DNA of 64,000 bases from CAXBDP01 sp963974465 (GTDB lineage: Bacteria > Bacteroidota > Bacteroidia > Cytophagales > Cyclobacteriaceae): the NCBI GenBank assembly GCA_049340005.1, contig JBMPIY010000004.1; one strand, written 5' to 3'. Positions 43,579 to 53,162 of this stretch are shown here, one piece after another; the first letter of the stretch is position 1, and each line of letters begins with the position of its first letter. Position numbers and translations under genes: made by a program. Under the pieces are notes generated by a model. That model was not told where the DNA came from and made no database searches. It saw only the letters and a program-made list of their open reading frames with translations.

Positions 43579-45117
43579 TTAACCCGCCCAGCCTTCTCTA
43601 TCCAAGCTTCTGTACTGGATGGCTTCAGCCAAATGCTCTATTTTAATTTCCTTACTATCGGCAAGGTCGGCAATGGTTCTAGAGACTTTCAATATGCGAT
43701 CATAAGCTCTGGCTGAAAGTCCTAGCCTTTCCATGGCAGTTTTGAGTAATGTCCGACCAGCATTATTTATTTGGCATACTTCCTTCACCATTTGCGATGG
43801 CATCATCGCATTGGAGTATATTTCAGGGCTTTCCTTGAAGCGGTGGTTTTGTACTTCCCGCGCTTTTATTACTCGCTCACGTATTTCGGCACTGCTTTCA
43901 GTTTTACGCGTTCCAGTCATTTCGTCGAACGAAACGGGTGTTACTTCCACATGCAAATCTATGCGGTCCAGCAAGGGTCCACTCACTTTATTCAGATAGC
44001 GCTGCACTATACCTGGCGCGCATACGCACTCTTTTTCTGGATGATTATAGTAACCGCAAGGACAAGGATTCATGCTGGAAATAAGCATAAAATTGGCTGG
44101 AAAATCTACCGAAATTTTAGCTCTACTAATGGTGACTCTTCGTTCCTCCAGCGGTTGGCGCATTACTTCTAATACGGTACGCTTAAACTCAGGTAATTCG
44201 TCCAGAAAGAGCACTCCATTATGTGCCAATGAAATTTCCCCAGGTTGTGGATTTCCTCCTCCTCCAACTAAAGCCACATCCGAAATCGTATGATGGGGGC
44301 TTCTAAATGGTCGGCGAGTAATGAGGGACGCTTCATCACCTAATCTGCCAGCTACAGAGTGAATTTTGGTAGTTTCCAATGCTTCATTTAAACCCAAAGG
44401 CGGGAGGATAGAAGGAAGACGTTTGGCTAGCATCGTTTTGCCAGCACCAGGTGGGCCAATCATGATAACATTATGTCCTCCCGCTGCTGCAATTTCTAAT
44501 GCGCGCTTTATATTTTCCTGACCTTGGACATGTTCAAAATCAGCTTCATAATCATTTAGCTTACTGAAGAAAATATCCCGAGTATCTTGCTTCAAGGGTT
44601 TAATTTCTACCCTAGACTCGAAAAAATCTATAGCCTCTTTCAGCGTTTCCACTGGAATCACGTCCAAATTATTGACTATTGCGGCTTCGCTTGCATTGGC
44701 TTTGGGTAATACAAAACCTTTGAACCCTTGCTTGCGAGCTTCAATCGCAATGGGCAAAACTCCTTTGATAGGTCTGAGTGTGCCATCCAAAGCCAATTCG
44801 CCCATGAGCATATATTGGTCGAGCGTATCTGAGAATATTTGACCCGATGCGCTTAATATTCCTAAAGCAATTGGGAGGTCATAAGCCGAGCCTTCCTTTT
44901 TCACATCAGCCGGTGCAAGGTTTATTACCACTTTTTCACGTGGCATTCGGTATCGTAGGGTTTTTATGGCAGCTTCTACTCTTTGCTGGCTTTCTTTTAC
45001 CGCATTGTCTGGCAGGCCTACCATGAAGAATTTGATGCCCTGACTCACATTTACCTCAATGGTAATCACATCGGCATCTACTCCATATACTGCACTTCCA
45101 TAAACCTTTGCAAGCAT
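43579..45117 (-). CDS. yifB: YifB/ComM family Mg-chelatase-like AAA+ ATPase
   Basis: A 512-aa protein. The N-terminal Lon-protease-like S5 domain starts MLAKVYGSAVYGVDADVI. The AAA+ core has Walker A GPPGAGKTMLAKRL and a Walker B-like block VLFLDELPEF. A Mg-chelatase C-terminal part has the Cys-rich NPCPCGYYNHPEKECVC insert and the GLSARAYDRILKVSRTIADL helix. The Vibrio homologue ComM is a hexameric branch-migration helicase for natural transformation; the same role here is possible but unproven. Two octamer copies lie in it (44400-44407, 44477-44484). Confidence 0.92.
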   Translation of the reverse strand: MLAKVYGSAVYGVDADVITIEVNVSQGIKFFMVGLPDNAVKESQQRVEAAIKTLRYRMPREKVVINLAPADVKKEGSAYDLPIALGILSASGQIFSDTLDQYMLMGELALDGTLRPIKGVLPIAIEARKQGFKGFVLPKANASEAAIVNNLDVIPVETLKEAIDFFESRVEIKPLKQDTRDIFFSKLNDYEADFEHVQGQENIKRALEIAAAGGHNVIMIGPPGAGKTMLAKRLPSILPPLGLNEALETTKIHSVAGRLGDEASLITRRPFRSPHHTISDVALVGGGGNPQPGEISLAHNGVLFLDELPEFKRTVLEVMRQPLEERRVTISRAKISVDFPANFMLISSMNPCPCGYYNHPEKECVCAPGIVQRYLNKVSGPLLDRIDLHVEVTPVSFDEMTGTRKTESSAEIRERVIKAREVQNHRFKESPEIYSNAMMPSQMVKEVCQINNAGRTLLKTAMERLGLSARAYDRILKVSRTIADLADSKEIKIEHLAEAIQYRSLDREGWAG

Positions 45118-45120
45118 TGT

Positions 45121-45699
45121 TTATTCAGTCATTTTCTCAATCAAAAATATAAGCGAGTGAATCACCTTTATATGAATTTCCTGAATGCGATCGGCATATC
45201 CATCATGTGCCACTCGAATTTCAATGTCAGATAAAGCAGCTAGTTCGCCACCATTTTTCCCGGTAAGGGACACTACTGTCATTCCTTTTTGCCTTGCACA
45301 TACTGCCGCTTTTATCACATTAGCCGAATTGCCACTTGTGCTTATCGCCAACAGAATATCGCCCTTCTGGCCAATTGCCTCTACATATCGAGAGAAAATA
45401 TGATCAAACCCATAGTCATTACCCACGCAAGATATATGGCCAGGGTTAGAAATTGCAATGGCAGGCAAGGCCCTACGGTTTTCTCTGTATCTCCCGGTAA
45501 GCTCTTCTGCAAAGTGCATAGCATCACAATGTGACCCACCATTTCCACAGGCAATTACTTTCCCTCCTCTCAGAAAGGAGTCAACCATTGCTCTAGCAGC
45601 TGATTCAATTTTTTGCAAATTCTCACCCGAGTTCAAAAAACCATCCAATACATTCCTGGATTCTGTAAGTTCTTTTTGAATTAAAATTTGGTAATCCAT
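45121..45699 (-). CDS. gmhA: Phosphoheptose isomerase (sedoheptulose 7-phosphate isomerase)
   Basis: First step of ADP-heptose synthesis for LPS core. The 192-aa SIS-fold protein has IACGNGGSHCDAMHFAEELTG, the AISNPGHISCVGNDYGFDHIF block (containing the zinc/active-site residues) and LLAISTSGNSANVIKAA. It starts 3 nt after a small membrane gene and lies directly upstream of yifB on the minus strand. The matching adenylyltransferase is at 16787-17263; no hldA kinase was seen in the window. Confidence 0.93.
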   Translation of the reverse strand: MDYQILIQKELTESRNVLDGFLNSGENLQKIESAARAMVDSFLRGGKVIACGNGGSHCDAMHFAEELTGRYRENRRALPAIAISNPGHISCVGNDYGFDHIFSRYVEAIGQKGDILLAISTSGNSANVIKAAVCARQKGMTVVSLTGKNGGELAALSDIEIRVAHDGYADRIQEIHIKVIHSLIFLIEKMTE

Positions 45700-45702
45700 T
45701 TT

Positions 45703-46059
45703 CTATTTATGACTTGAAAATCCAGTATTATCTTCATCAGAGGCCTTTCTCGGAGGGATTTCAGCAGTTTGTGCTTTTCTCTGCCAGTTGTTTTTTTCCT
45801 TTTCTAAATCAAACATCTCTGCTTTGATATCTTTGATTTTATCTAAATACATCTTTTCCATCTTTTGAGTGCTTTTCACCTGTATAGCCTGGCGGATCAT
45901 AATGATGATGAAAACCAATAAGCCAATCAATGTCCACCAAATAAATAATGGAACAAAGGCGGGAGGAATTAAATCACGGCTGTCAAGCAATGCCATTACA
46001 ACGGTTGCAAGTAACCAAGTGAGATGTATTATGCTGAATGTTTGGACTTTTTGTGACAT
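45703..46059 (-). CDS. Hypothetical membrane protein with coiled coil
   Basis: A 118-aa protein with two transmembrane helices (about residues 11-25 and 35-56) followed by a Lys/Glu-rich coiled-coil segment (MEKMYLDKIKDIKAEMFDLE) and a disordered C-terminus. No family recognised. It is placed between the ABC exporter gene and gmhA, with 3 nt to gmhA, so co-transcription with gmhA is likely. One octamer copy at 45959-45966. Confidence 0.55.
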   Translation of the reverse strand: MSQKVQTFSIIHLTWLLATVVMALLDSRDLIPPAFVPLFIWWTLIGLLVFIIIMIRQAIQVKSTQKMEKMYLDKIKDIKAEMFDLEKEKNNWQRKAQTAEIPPRKASDEDNTGFSSHK

Positions 46060-46108
46060 GGGAATTGTAGTTATGCTACTAAGCTACAAAAAATATGAAA
46101 ACACTTTG

Positions 46109-47941
46109 TCAGCTTTGCTGAATTTGGCTTAGCTTTTTATACAATCCATCTCTTTCAATCAACTCGGAATGACTGCCTCTTTCGATAATCTCGCCCTTTT
46201 CTACCACGATTATCTCATCTGCATGTTGGATCGTACTCAATCGATGCGCAATCACTAGCGAAGTTCTGTTCTTCATTAGATTGAACAATGCATCTTGTAC
46301 GAGCTTTTCAGATTCAGAATCAAGTGCAGAGGTGGCTTCATCCAATATCAAGATTGAAGGGTTTTTGAATACCGCCCTGGCGATGCTCAATCGCTGTCTT
46401 TGGCCACCGCTGAGTCGCGTGCCACGCTCACCTATCATCGTATCGTAGCCGTTTTCAAGCTGTTCGATAAAAGCATGCGCATTTGCAATTTTGGCGGCTT
46501 TTATCACATCCTCCTTGTTAGCATCGGGTTTGCCAAAAGCGATATTTTTGAAAACAGTGTCGTTAAAAAGTATTGACTCTTGGGTAACGATACCCATGTG
46601 TTTTCTCAAATCAGCAATTTTGTAGGAACGAATATCTTCTCCATCAATCCAAACAGCTCCTTTTGTAGGATCATAAAAGCGAGGAACCAAATCTGCAATG
46701 GTAGATTTACCTCCACCAGAAGGCCCTACAAGCGCCACTGACTTCCCTTTTTCGATACGCAAATTCAACCCTTTGAGCACCCACTCCTTATCGTAAGAAA
46801 ACCACACATCTTTAAACTCAATTCCTTGCTCAAAATCATTCATGACCTTGGCCGGCTCAGGATCAGTAATGGCGGGAGGTGTATCTATAATGGCAAATAT
46901 TCTATCACCAGACGCAATTCCTCTTTGGATATTGGAGATGGCTTGGGAAATAGCTTTCGATGGATTTAAAACTTGAGTGAATAAAATGATATAGGTGAAA
47001 AATGCACTTGCAGATAAGTCAGATTCTTGGTTGAGCACCAAATTGCCACCATAGAGCAAAATACCCGCTACCACAACCACACCTAAGAATTGAGAAAGTG
47101 GTGGAGCAAGTTCATTTTTGCGTGCCATTGAAATATTGATTCCGGAATATTCAGCAACCTCCCGCCCAAATACCTGACTGATATAGTTTCTTGCCGAAAA
47201 AGCTTTTATTACTCTGATTCCAGAAAGTGTTTCTTCTAAAATATTTACGATTCTCCCTAGAGATTCCTGACTTTGGGTTGCCTTTTTCTTCAATCTCACC
47301 GTAATGGCAGAAATCAAATAGCCAGTTACTGGCAAAAACAATATGGTGAAAAAGGTAAGTTTCGCTGAAATAGCAAATAGCAGAACAAAGGTTATCAGAA
47401 TGGTTGCCGGCTCCCGAAATGCTACTTTCAATGTGCTAACAATCGTATTTTCCACCTCCTGCACATCATTGGTAATGCGTGACATCAAATCACCCTTACG
47501 CTCATTGGTAAAATAGCCCAAATGCAACTCACTAGCCTTATCGAAAATATCCATTCTCAGTTTTTCGATCACCTTAGCCCTGATTTTAGCCAATAGCACA
47601 TTCGAAACATAAGTGAAAACATTGGCTAGCAACACTGAAAAAACAATCACTGCACATACATATTTCAAAGTGCCCATTTTCCCCTGCGTTTCTGAGGCCT
47701 TTACCAGAAAATGGTTGAAAGTATGCATGAAATAGTCTAGCGAAAGGCTAAACTCTATGGGTTCTTTGTATTTCGCAATTTGCTCTAGATCTACTTGCTC
47801 GAATACTACATCGAAAAGTGGCTTGAGCAAAGCATAGTTGAGCAAGCCAAAAATAATCGCCAAAGTGGCAAAAAAGATATATCTCGGCAAATATTTCCCA
47901 TAAGGTTTGGCATAGGTCAATATTCGCAGATAGGTTTTCAT
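46109..47941 (-). CDS. MsbA-like ABC exporter (fused permease and ATPase)
   Basis: A 610-aa half-transporter. Six transmembrane helices occupy the first 330 residues with the ERKGDLMSRITNDVQEVE intracellular loop. The ATPase has Walker A VGPSGGGKSTI, Q-loop, signature RLSGGQRQRLSIARAV, Walker B ILILDEATSALD and switch His in VIAHRLSTIQHADEI. The family includes lipid A flippase MsbA and many lipid or peptide exporters. The nearby heptose gene makes a lipid/LPS role attractive but does not prove it. Two octamer copies (46872-46879, 47158-47165). Confidence 0.9.
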   Translation of the reverse strand: MKTYLRILTYAKPYGKYLPRYIFFATLAIIFGLLNYALLKPLFDVVFEQVDLEQIAKYKEPIEFSLSLDYFMHTFNHFLVKASETQGKMGTLKYVCAVIVFSVLLANVFTYVSNVLLAKIRAKVIEKLRMDIFDKASELHLGYFTNERKGDLMSRITNDVQEVENTIVSTLKVAFREPATILITFVLLFAISAKLTFFTILFLPVTGYLISAITVRLKKKATQSQESLGRIVNILEETLSGIRVIKAFSARNYISQVFGREVAEYSGINISMARKNELAPPLSQFLGVVVVAGILLYGGNLVLNQESDLSASAFFTYIILFTQVLNPSKAISQAISNIQRGIASGDRIFAIIDTPPAITDPEPAKVMNDFEQGIEFKDVWFSYDKEWVLKGLNLRIEKGKSVALVGPSGGGKSTIADLVPRFYDPTKGAVWIDGEDIRSYKIADLRKHMGIVTQESILFNDTVFKNIAFGKPDANKEDVIKAAKIANAHAFIEQLENGYDTMIGERGTRLSGGQRQRLSIARAVFKNPSILILDEATSALDSESEKLVQDALFNLMKNRTSLVIAHRLSTIQHADEIIVVEKGEIIERGSHSELIERDGLYKKLSQIQQS

Positions 47942-47976
47942 TTCAGGAAAGGAATTAAATAGAAAATCAACAAGGA

Positions 47977-49674
47977 CTAAAATTCATGATCACGATGTGG
48001 AATATTCCATCGTAGCAATAGCTGCGTAAAGGTAGTATTCTCCTTTTTGCCAGTGTTCACTTCTTGAGATAAATTTCGTATAGTCTGGCGAAGGTCAACG
48101 AATAAATTGTGCTTGAGCATGTAAGAAGCCGTAAAATCATACAATTGCAGATCGCTACTATTGCCTTGGCCTACTTCATTGTCAAAATCCTGAACTCGCG
48201 AGTCTGTGTTTCTCATCACATCGCCACCAAAATTTTGCCCCGGCAGATCGCTTCCAAATTTGGTGAGGATTGCCTTAGCTGTAATAGATAATCTATCGAT
48301 CGGCTGATAACGCAATATCCCAACCACCTCCCGCAAATTCGCACCCATTGGATGCGCTAATGGTTGCCTGAAATGTGCCGCATTCATAAGATAGTTTTTG
48401 CGCGCATAGGTGTATGGTGTAATATGATTTACCTCCGCTTGTATATCCAAATTAGAGATCTCCAATACGTCAAAATACTTGACGCCAATTTGAGAAGCTA
48501 TATTATTGTTCCACGCTCCATTGCCAAATTCTTTCAGCTGCAAGCCATCAAAATATGCCGTACCATATACGCTCATGGTATTGAACAAATTCCATCGTAC
48601 ATCCAAACCAGTCGCTTTGTTTTCGCCAGGTTCGTTTGTATTGAAAAGCGAGCGAGTGAAAATAAAGGGATTGAAATAGGCGATTTTTATTGGAACAGCT
48701 TTATTGATATTCTCATCACCATAGATTATTTGCTCAAACACACCGATATTCAAATTGGGCGTGACATCAAATCCCAATCGATGTAGTGTCATGTATTTCT
48801 TTGGAAACTCACCATCGATAGAGCCTGTAGCACCAGCAAAAGCAGTTGCCCGAAGTTCCGTAAATAGATTGGTGAGTTGTAAGCGTTTCCCTATTTGTGT
48901 ATCGAATTTTAAGAATAGGTAATTGGTAGAGAAATCAGAAAGCAGCAAGCTTCGATAGCCATGCCCAATAAAATTACGATCATAGCCAAATTGCACATTA
49001 AGCTTCTCTACTGGATCGAAGGTGATGTAAGCGCGCCCTGTTAGGAAATCCACTCCACCTTCTTTGAAATCCTTCCAAAAGCCTTCACCTGGAATAGCAA
49101 AGTTTTCTTGCTCAATATATTCTCTCACATAAGTTGGAAAGCGAGCTTGATTCTCTCCTACATACGTATAAAAACCCAATGAATTGGCAATTTGTCCACG
49201 TACTTCCAATCCTCTGGTATTGATAAATGTTGGCTCATCTATATCATTTTCGCGACCCATTCCTACATGCAGCACAGGGTTTATATGTAATTGAAAATCA
49301 TCGTCAGCGTAATGAAACAAATCAGACTTCTTTTTATAAAAGTGCTTTAGGGTTGGTTTCTTGCTATCTGGATTTACCGTAGTAGACCATTCCCAATTGT
49401 CCTGCACCAAATATTCCAAGTTGAATTTGTCTTGTTGGCTGAGCGCGAGCGTATCATTTTCACGGAGGAAATCTGCAAGCAAAGCCACATTCTTTCTTTG
49501 CCAAGGTTTCATGGCAAAGTCTGAAGATATAAAACCACTCTTCACTTGATATCTTTCGATAAGGTGATAATAATCTTTATTCAATGGCACATTCACACTT
49601 TGCCCTTTGCTCGCAAGCGGGAGGAAAGTCCATGCAATACCAAAAGCGATGATATAGTTTATAGAATTACGCAT
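47977..49674 (-). CDS. Outer-membrane barrel, Wzi-like (second of a tandem pair)
   Basis: A 565-aa protein: signal peptide to about residue 24 (ASKGQS), a short mature N-terminal domain (VPLNKDYYHLIERYQVKSG), then about 18 amphipathic strands and a C-terminal strand ending RDHEF, with terminal Phe as for BAM substrates. The barrel has a GYDRNFIGHGYRSLLLSDF block. It resembles Wzi-type capsule assembly proteins widely annotated in Bacteroidota. Clearly paralogous to the gene at 49677-51374, with 2 nt between them. Two octamer copies lie inside (48327-48334, 49617-49624). Confidence 0.65.
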   Translation of the reverse strand: MRNSINYIIAFGIAWTFLPLASKGQSVNVPLNKDYYHLIERYQVKSGFISSDFAMKPWQRKNVALLADFLRENDTLALSQQDKFNLEYLVQDNWEWSTTVNPDSKKPTLKHFYKKKSDLFHYADDDFQLHINPVLHVGMGRENDIDEPTFINTRGLEVRGQIANSLGFYTYVGENQARFPTYVREYIEQENFAIPGEGFWKDFKEGGVDFLTGRAYITFDPVEKLNVQFGYDRNFIGHGYRSLLLSDFSTNYLFLKFDTQIGKRLQLTNLFTELRATAFAGATGSIDGEFPKKYMTLHRLGFDVTPNLNIGVFEQIIYGDENINKAVPIKIAYFNPFIFTRSLFNTNEPGENKATGLDVRWNLFNTMSVYGTAYFDGLQLKEFGNGAWNNNIASQIGVKYFDVLEISNLDIQAEVNHITPYTYARKNYLMNAAHFRQPLAHPMGANLREVVGILRYQPIDRLSITAKAILTKFGSDLPGQNFGGDVMRNTDSRVQDFDNEVGQGNSSDLQLYDFTASYMLKHNLFVDLRQTIRNLSQEVNTGKKENTTFTQLLLRWNIPHRDHEF

Positions 49675-49676
49675 GG

Positions 49677-51374
49677 TTAAAAATCGTGATCACGTTGAGA
49701 AAGATTTAAACGAAGGCCAATCTGTGTAAATAAAGTAGTACGATCTCGGCTACTGATTTCGCTAGTAAGATTGCGGTACACGGTGCGAAAATCTGCATAC
49801 AAATTATGCTTGAGCATATAAGAAAGTGTAAGGTCGGCATAAAGAATTTTGGTGTCGATACCTTGGCCTATCACGTTACCATAGTTTTGCTCGCGAGAGG
49901 TATAGGGTTTTAATATATCTCCACCCCAATTGGTGTCCGCATCATCTGCTCCAAACTGGTTGTAAAAACCTCTAGCCACAATGTGAAGTCTTTCTCTAGG
50001 CTGGTAGCGAAGTATTCCCACCACTTCTTTGAAATTGGTGCCAAAAGGATGCGCAATAGGTTGCAAAAAGTGCGTATAACTATTGAAATTATCTTGATGC
50101 GTGTAATTATACGGTCTAGTGATATTACCTTCCACTTGTAAATCCAGATTGCTGACGCCAAATGCATCTATGTATTTCAAGCCCGTTTGTATGCCAAATT
50201 TGTTTGCCCACCAACCTTCACCTGAGCGAATTTCTTCGAGGACAAACTCATCAAAAATCACTTGGCCATAAAATGAAAATGAACTTAAGAAATTCCACTT
50301 ATAATCGATCCCAAGTAGTGCATTATCCGCAGAACCCACCTGCTGTTCGGTAGCTCTAAAGAATATGGCTGGCACCATATATCCCAACTCAATTGGGTTG
50401 GCTCCATTTTCTCTTTCACGTCCATACACTACCGTTTCGAATATGCCGAGGTTGAAATTTTTGCCAATATCAATTCCCAATCGGTGGAAGGCTTGGTATT
50501 TCTTTGGAAAGCTCTCGCCAATGCTAGATTCGCCGTAAATGCCATAAGCATCCGCACGCATCACATTTTGGATCATTGTGTAATTGAAATGACCCAGTTT
50601 TGCATTTGCCTTGATGTAGAAATTGTTGTTGCCAAAGTCCGACAGAATCATTGAACGATGACCATTCCCAATAAAATTGCGATCGAAGCCCGCTTGTAAG
50701 TCTATATGCTTGGCTACTTTGGTGGAGACATTGAATCGAGGTGTAGTAAATGAATGTCCTTGATTGCCCATGTTGTCGAAATAACCTTCACCGGGAATCA
50801 CGCCCACATCGCTAATGCGGTCTTGCACATAAGTTGGGAATACTGCCCAGTTTTGTGTGAAATAGCCGTAAACGGCAACTCTATTAAATAGCGATCCGCG
50901 TACTTCAGCACCAATGCTGCTCATAAATCTTACATTACCTCCCGCTTCTGTATCTACTCCTACACTTGCACCAAGGACCGGATTCATTTGGTATCTAAAC
51001 CAGCGGTCACCTGTTCTTTGAATATCCTCAATTCCCGTAAATCTATATTTATCGAGAAAGATCTCATCTCGATCCCAATTGGCATGTTCCGAAAATTCCC
51101 AATTGTCATCTGCCAAGTATTGTAGATTGAAAAGATCTTTGGACGACCAAACCTGACCTGACGAAAGCAACGAATCTGCCAGCATTGCGACTTCATTTCG
51201 CTTAAGTGGCTTCACCGTGCTAAACAAACCCGGCATTAAGCCTTTCGATTTTATTTCGTAGCGCTCTATCAGGTGATAATAATCTCTATTGAGAGGCACA
51301 TGCGTACTTTGCGCAAAAGTTGAAATCTGTGTGAACAGAAGAGCAATGAGAAGAATGACTGAATTTTTGATCAT
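49677..51374 (-). CDS. Outer-membrane barrel, Wzi-like (first of a tandem pair)
   Basis: A 565-aa paralogue of the next gene. The ATG at 51374 gives a normal signal peptide (MIKNSVILLIALLFTQ ... FAQS); a ten-codon upstream opening is not signal-like. The mature N-terminus has PLNRDYYHLIERYEIKSKG and the barrel has the conserved GFDRNFIGNGHRSMILSDF block. The C-terminal strand ends RDHDF. The pair probably arose by tandem duplication, and whether the two are redundant or form different barrels is not visible. A putative promoter and palindrome lie 17-61 nt upstream. Confidence 0.65.
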   Translation of the reverse strand: MIKNSVILLIALLFTQISTFAQSTHVPLNRDYYHLIERYEIKSKGLMPGLFSTVKPLKRNEVAMLADSLLSSGQVWSSKDLFNLQYLADDNWEFSEHANWDRDEIFLDKYRFTGIEDIQRTGDRWFRYQMNPVLGASVGVDTEAGGNVRFMSSIGAEVRGSLFNRVAVYGYFTQNWAVFPTYVQDRISDVGVIPGEGYFDNMGNQGHSFTTPRFNVSTKVAKHIDLQAGFDRNFIGNGHRSMILSDFGNNNFYIKANAKLGHFNYTMIQNVMRADAYGIYGESSIGESFPKKYQAFHRLGIDIGKNFNLGIFETVVYGRERENGANPIELGYMVPAIFFRATEQQVGSADNALLGIDYKWNFLSSFSFYGQVIFDEFVLEEIRSGEGWWANKFGIQTGLKYIDAFGVSNLDLQVEGNITRPYNYTHQDNFNSYTHFLQPIAHPFGTNFKEVVGILRYQPRERLHIVARGFYNQFGADDADTNWGGDILKPYTSREQNYGNVIGQGIDTKILYADLTLSYMLKHNLYADFRTVYRNLTSEISSRDRTTLFTQIGLRLNLSQRDHDF

Positions 51375-51390
51375 ATTAGTACGGATGCTA

Positions 51391-51423
51391 CAAGTATAGC
51401 ACAAATTCGAAAAATTTGGGCAA
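51391..51423 (-). promoter_or_regulatory. Putative promoter of the Wzi-like pair
   Basis: The minus strand has TTG (complement of 51421-51423) and TATACTTG (complement of 51391-51398) separated by 22 nt. The -7 box differs from TAnnTTTG at one position. The ATG lies 16 nt downstream. Confidence 0.4.
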
Positions 51424-51436
51424 TGTTAAGCCCAAA
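51415..51436. promoter_or_regulatory. Palindrome overlapping the -33 region of the Wzi-like pair
   Basis: TTTGGGC (51415-51421) and GCCCAAA (51430-51436) flank an 8-nt spacer and overlap the putative -33 TTG. It could be an operator. As RNA on the minus strand it would also form a hairpin followed by T residues, so a weak upstream terminator is an alternative. The rest of the 51437-51587 gap shows nothing else. Confidence 0.4.
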
Positions 51437-51587
51437 GCCTCCATTCAAAATAGACTACAAAGCTAAAATTGATATTGAATTCTATCGTTTATTTGTAGAC
51501 TAAAATGTATCATTTCTTTTGAAAGACGAAAAAGAAGTAAATTTGATCAAGTAATTTGTGATATTCGCAAAATCTTCTGAGCTACAT

Positions 51588-51618
51588 TTGGTTATTGAAG
51601 AGGATAACTTTATCTTTG
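51588..51618 (+). promoter_or_regulatory. Putative rpmE2 promoter (-33/-7)
   Basis: TTG at 51588-51590 and TATCTTTG at 51611-51618 are separated by 20 nt, a very good fit to the Bacteroidota consensus. The rpmE2 ATG lies 42 nt downstream. Confidence 0.65.
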
Positions 51619-51660
51619 CCCCTCTTTTTTGGGAAGAGAAGCATTAAAAATAATTTCGTA

Positions 51661-51903
51661 ATGAGAAAAGATATACATCCAAACTACAGAGAAGTTGTGT
51701 TTTTTGACACATCTACAGAAACCCAGTTTATCACTAGGTCTACCATTTCTACTCCAGATACTATTGAAGTTGAAGGTAAAACTTACCCTTTGGTGAAAAT
51801 TGAAGTAAGTTCTGATTCTCACCCTTTCTACACTGGTAAGAAAATGCTTGTGGATACAGCTGGTAGAGTTGAGAAGTTCAACAGACGCTATACTAAGAAA
51901 TAA
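51661..51903 (+). CDS. rpmE2: 50S ribosomal protein L31 type B
   Basis: Large-subunit ribosomal protein, non-zinc (type B) form: 80 aa, begins MRKDIHPNYREVVFFDTS and has the SDSHPFYTGKKMLVDTAGRVEKF core (given in two overlapping blocks) with no CxxC zinc ligands. The ATG at 51661 is chosen because the upstream in-frame extension runs into the promoter and is not family-like. Single gene with its own promoter and terminator. Confidence 0.95.
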   Translation: MRKDIHPNYREVVFFDTSTETQFITRSTISTPDTIEVEGKTYPLVKIEVSSDSHPFYTGKKMLVDTAGRVEKFNRRYTKK

Positions 51904-51929
51904 TTATTTCGATTTTATCGATAAATTGA

Positions 51930-51962
51930 AAGTCTCTCTGAATAATCGGAGAGACTTTTTTT
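51930..51962 (+). terminator. Intrinsic terminator after rpmE2
   Basis: Arms AAGTCTCTC (51930-51938) and GAGAGACTT (51949-51957) are followed by a run of T residues. It ends only 10 nt before the ATG of the next gene. Confidence 0.85.
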
Positions 51963-51972
51963 ATTTTTGGCT

Positions 51973-53160
51973 ATGCGTATTATTCTTTTTGATCAGCCCA
52001 ACATCCGAATGGATTTGTTGCCATTCACTTTTACCCGACCCATAGCCGACTTGCGGGTGGGTATTCTCACCATTGCCGAGAAGTGGAGCAAATATTTTCA
52101 GTCTCCTATTTCATACCTAACTCAAGCTTATCTCACAGCTAAATTCCCACTTGTGGCTGATGATGAAAATCTACTGATCAATGGCGCATTATTACCTGAT
52201 GCAGGGTTGATCAAAGCCATCCAAGCTTTAAAGCTAGGAGAAGCACTTTCTCGTAATGGACTTTTGTTGGCAGCCAAATGCAATAAGGAGACTGCCGAAA
52301 ATTGGCAATTAGAAAAAGTTGATTTTAAGCAAATTGAATATCAAAATGAGGTAACGGCAATTCTGAAGCCTTGGCATATTTTCCAGCTCAATGGACAGGA
52401 AATCCGAAAAGATTTTGTGCTGCTAACTGAAGGAAGAAAATCACAAACCATTACCGATCCGCATGTAATCATGTACGGTAAGGAAAATATATTTATAGAA
52501 GAAGGCGCAAAAATAAAGGCTTGTATAATAAATGCAGAAGAAGGGCCTGTGTACATAGGGAGAAATGCACAAATACATGAAGGAGTGATGATTCATGGAC
52601 CATTGGCTCTTTGCGAATCTGCTCATTTGAATATGGGCGCCAAACTAAGAGGTGATAATACCATCGGGCCATTTTGTAAGGCGGGAGGTGAAGTGTCCAA
52701 TTCGGTAATGCTGGGCTATTCCAACAAAGGTCACGATGGCTTCTTGGGTAATTCTGTAATTGGTGAATGGTGCAATATTGGCGCTGATACGAATACGAGT
52801 AACCTTAAAAACAATTACGCCTCAGTGAAGCTCTGGAGTTATTCCTCCCGCCGATTTGAGCAAACGGGACAACAATTTTGCGGATTGATGCTGGGCGATC
52901 ATTCCAAGTGCGGAATCAACACGATGTTCAATACAGGAACAGTGGTAGGCGTTGGCGCCAATATATTTGGAGCGGGATTTCCTCGCAATTTTATTCCATC
53001 ATTTGCTTGGGGCGGTGTTGGCACAATTACTACGTATCGAATCGAAAGTTTTTTTGAAACCGCCGATGCCATGATGGGCAGACGAGGATTAGCCTTATCG
53101 GAAGTTGATAGAGAGATTTTCCATTATATCTTTGCCCAAACTCAAGAGAGCCGAGCTTAA
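51973..53160 (+). CDS. GlmU-like protein with degenerate nucleotidyltransferase domain and left-handed beta helix
   Basis: A 395-aa protein. The ATG at 51973 follows an alternative TTG by two codons. The N-terminal half begins MRIILFDQPNIRMDLLPFTF; it aligns in shape with sugar-nucleotidyltransferases but lacks the GxGTRM loop. The C-terminal half has hexapeptide repeats of the LbH fold (IYIGRNAQIHEGVMIHGP is one stretch) and ends in an acyltransferase-like segment. Bacteroidota carry such proteins annotated as GlmU family; true pyrophosphorylase activity is uncertain. Its start lies 10 nt from the rpmE2 terminator. Two octamer copies (52681-52688, 52844-52851). Confidence 0.7.
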   Translation: MRIILFDQPNIRMDLLPFTFTRPIADLRVGILTIAEKWSKYFQSPISYLTQAYLTAKFPLVADDENLLINGALLPDAGLIKAIQALKLGEALSRNGLLLAAKCNKETAENWQLEKVDFKQIEYQNEVTAILKPWHIFQLNGQEIRKDFVLLTEGRKSQTITDPHVIMYGKENIFIEEGAKIKACIINAEEGPVYIGRNAQIHEGVMIHGPLALCESAHLNMGAKLRGDNTIGPFCKAGGEVSNSVMLGYSNKGHDGFLGNSVIGEWCNIGADTNTSNLKNNYASVKLWSYSSRRFEQTGQQFCGLMLGDHSKCGINTMFNTGTVVGVGANIFGAGFPRNFIPSFAWGGVGTITTYRIESFFETADAMMGRRGLALSEVDREIFHYIFAQTQESRA

Positions 53161-53162
53161 GC

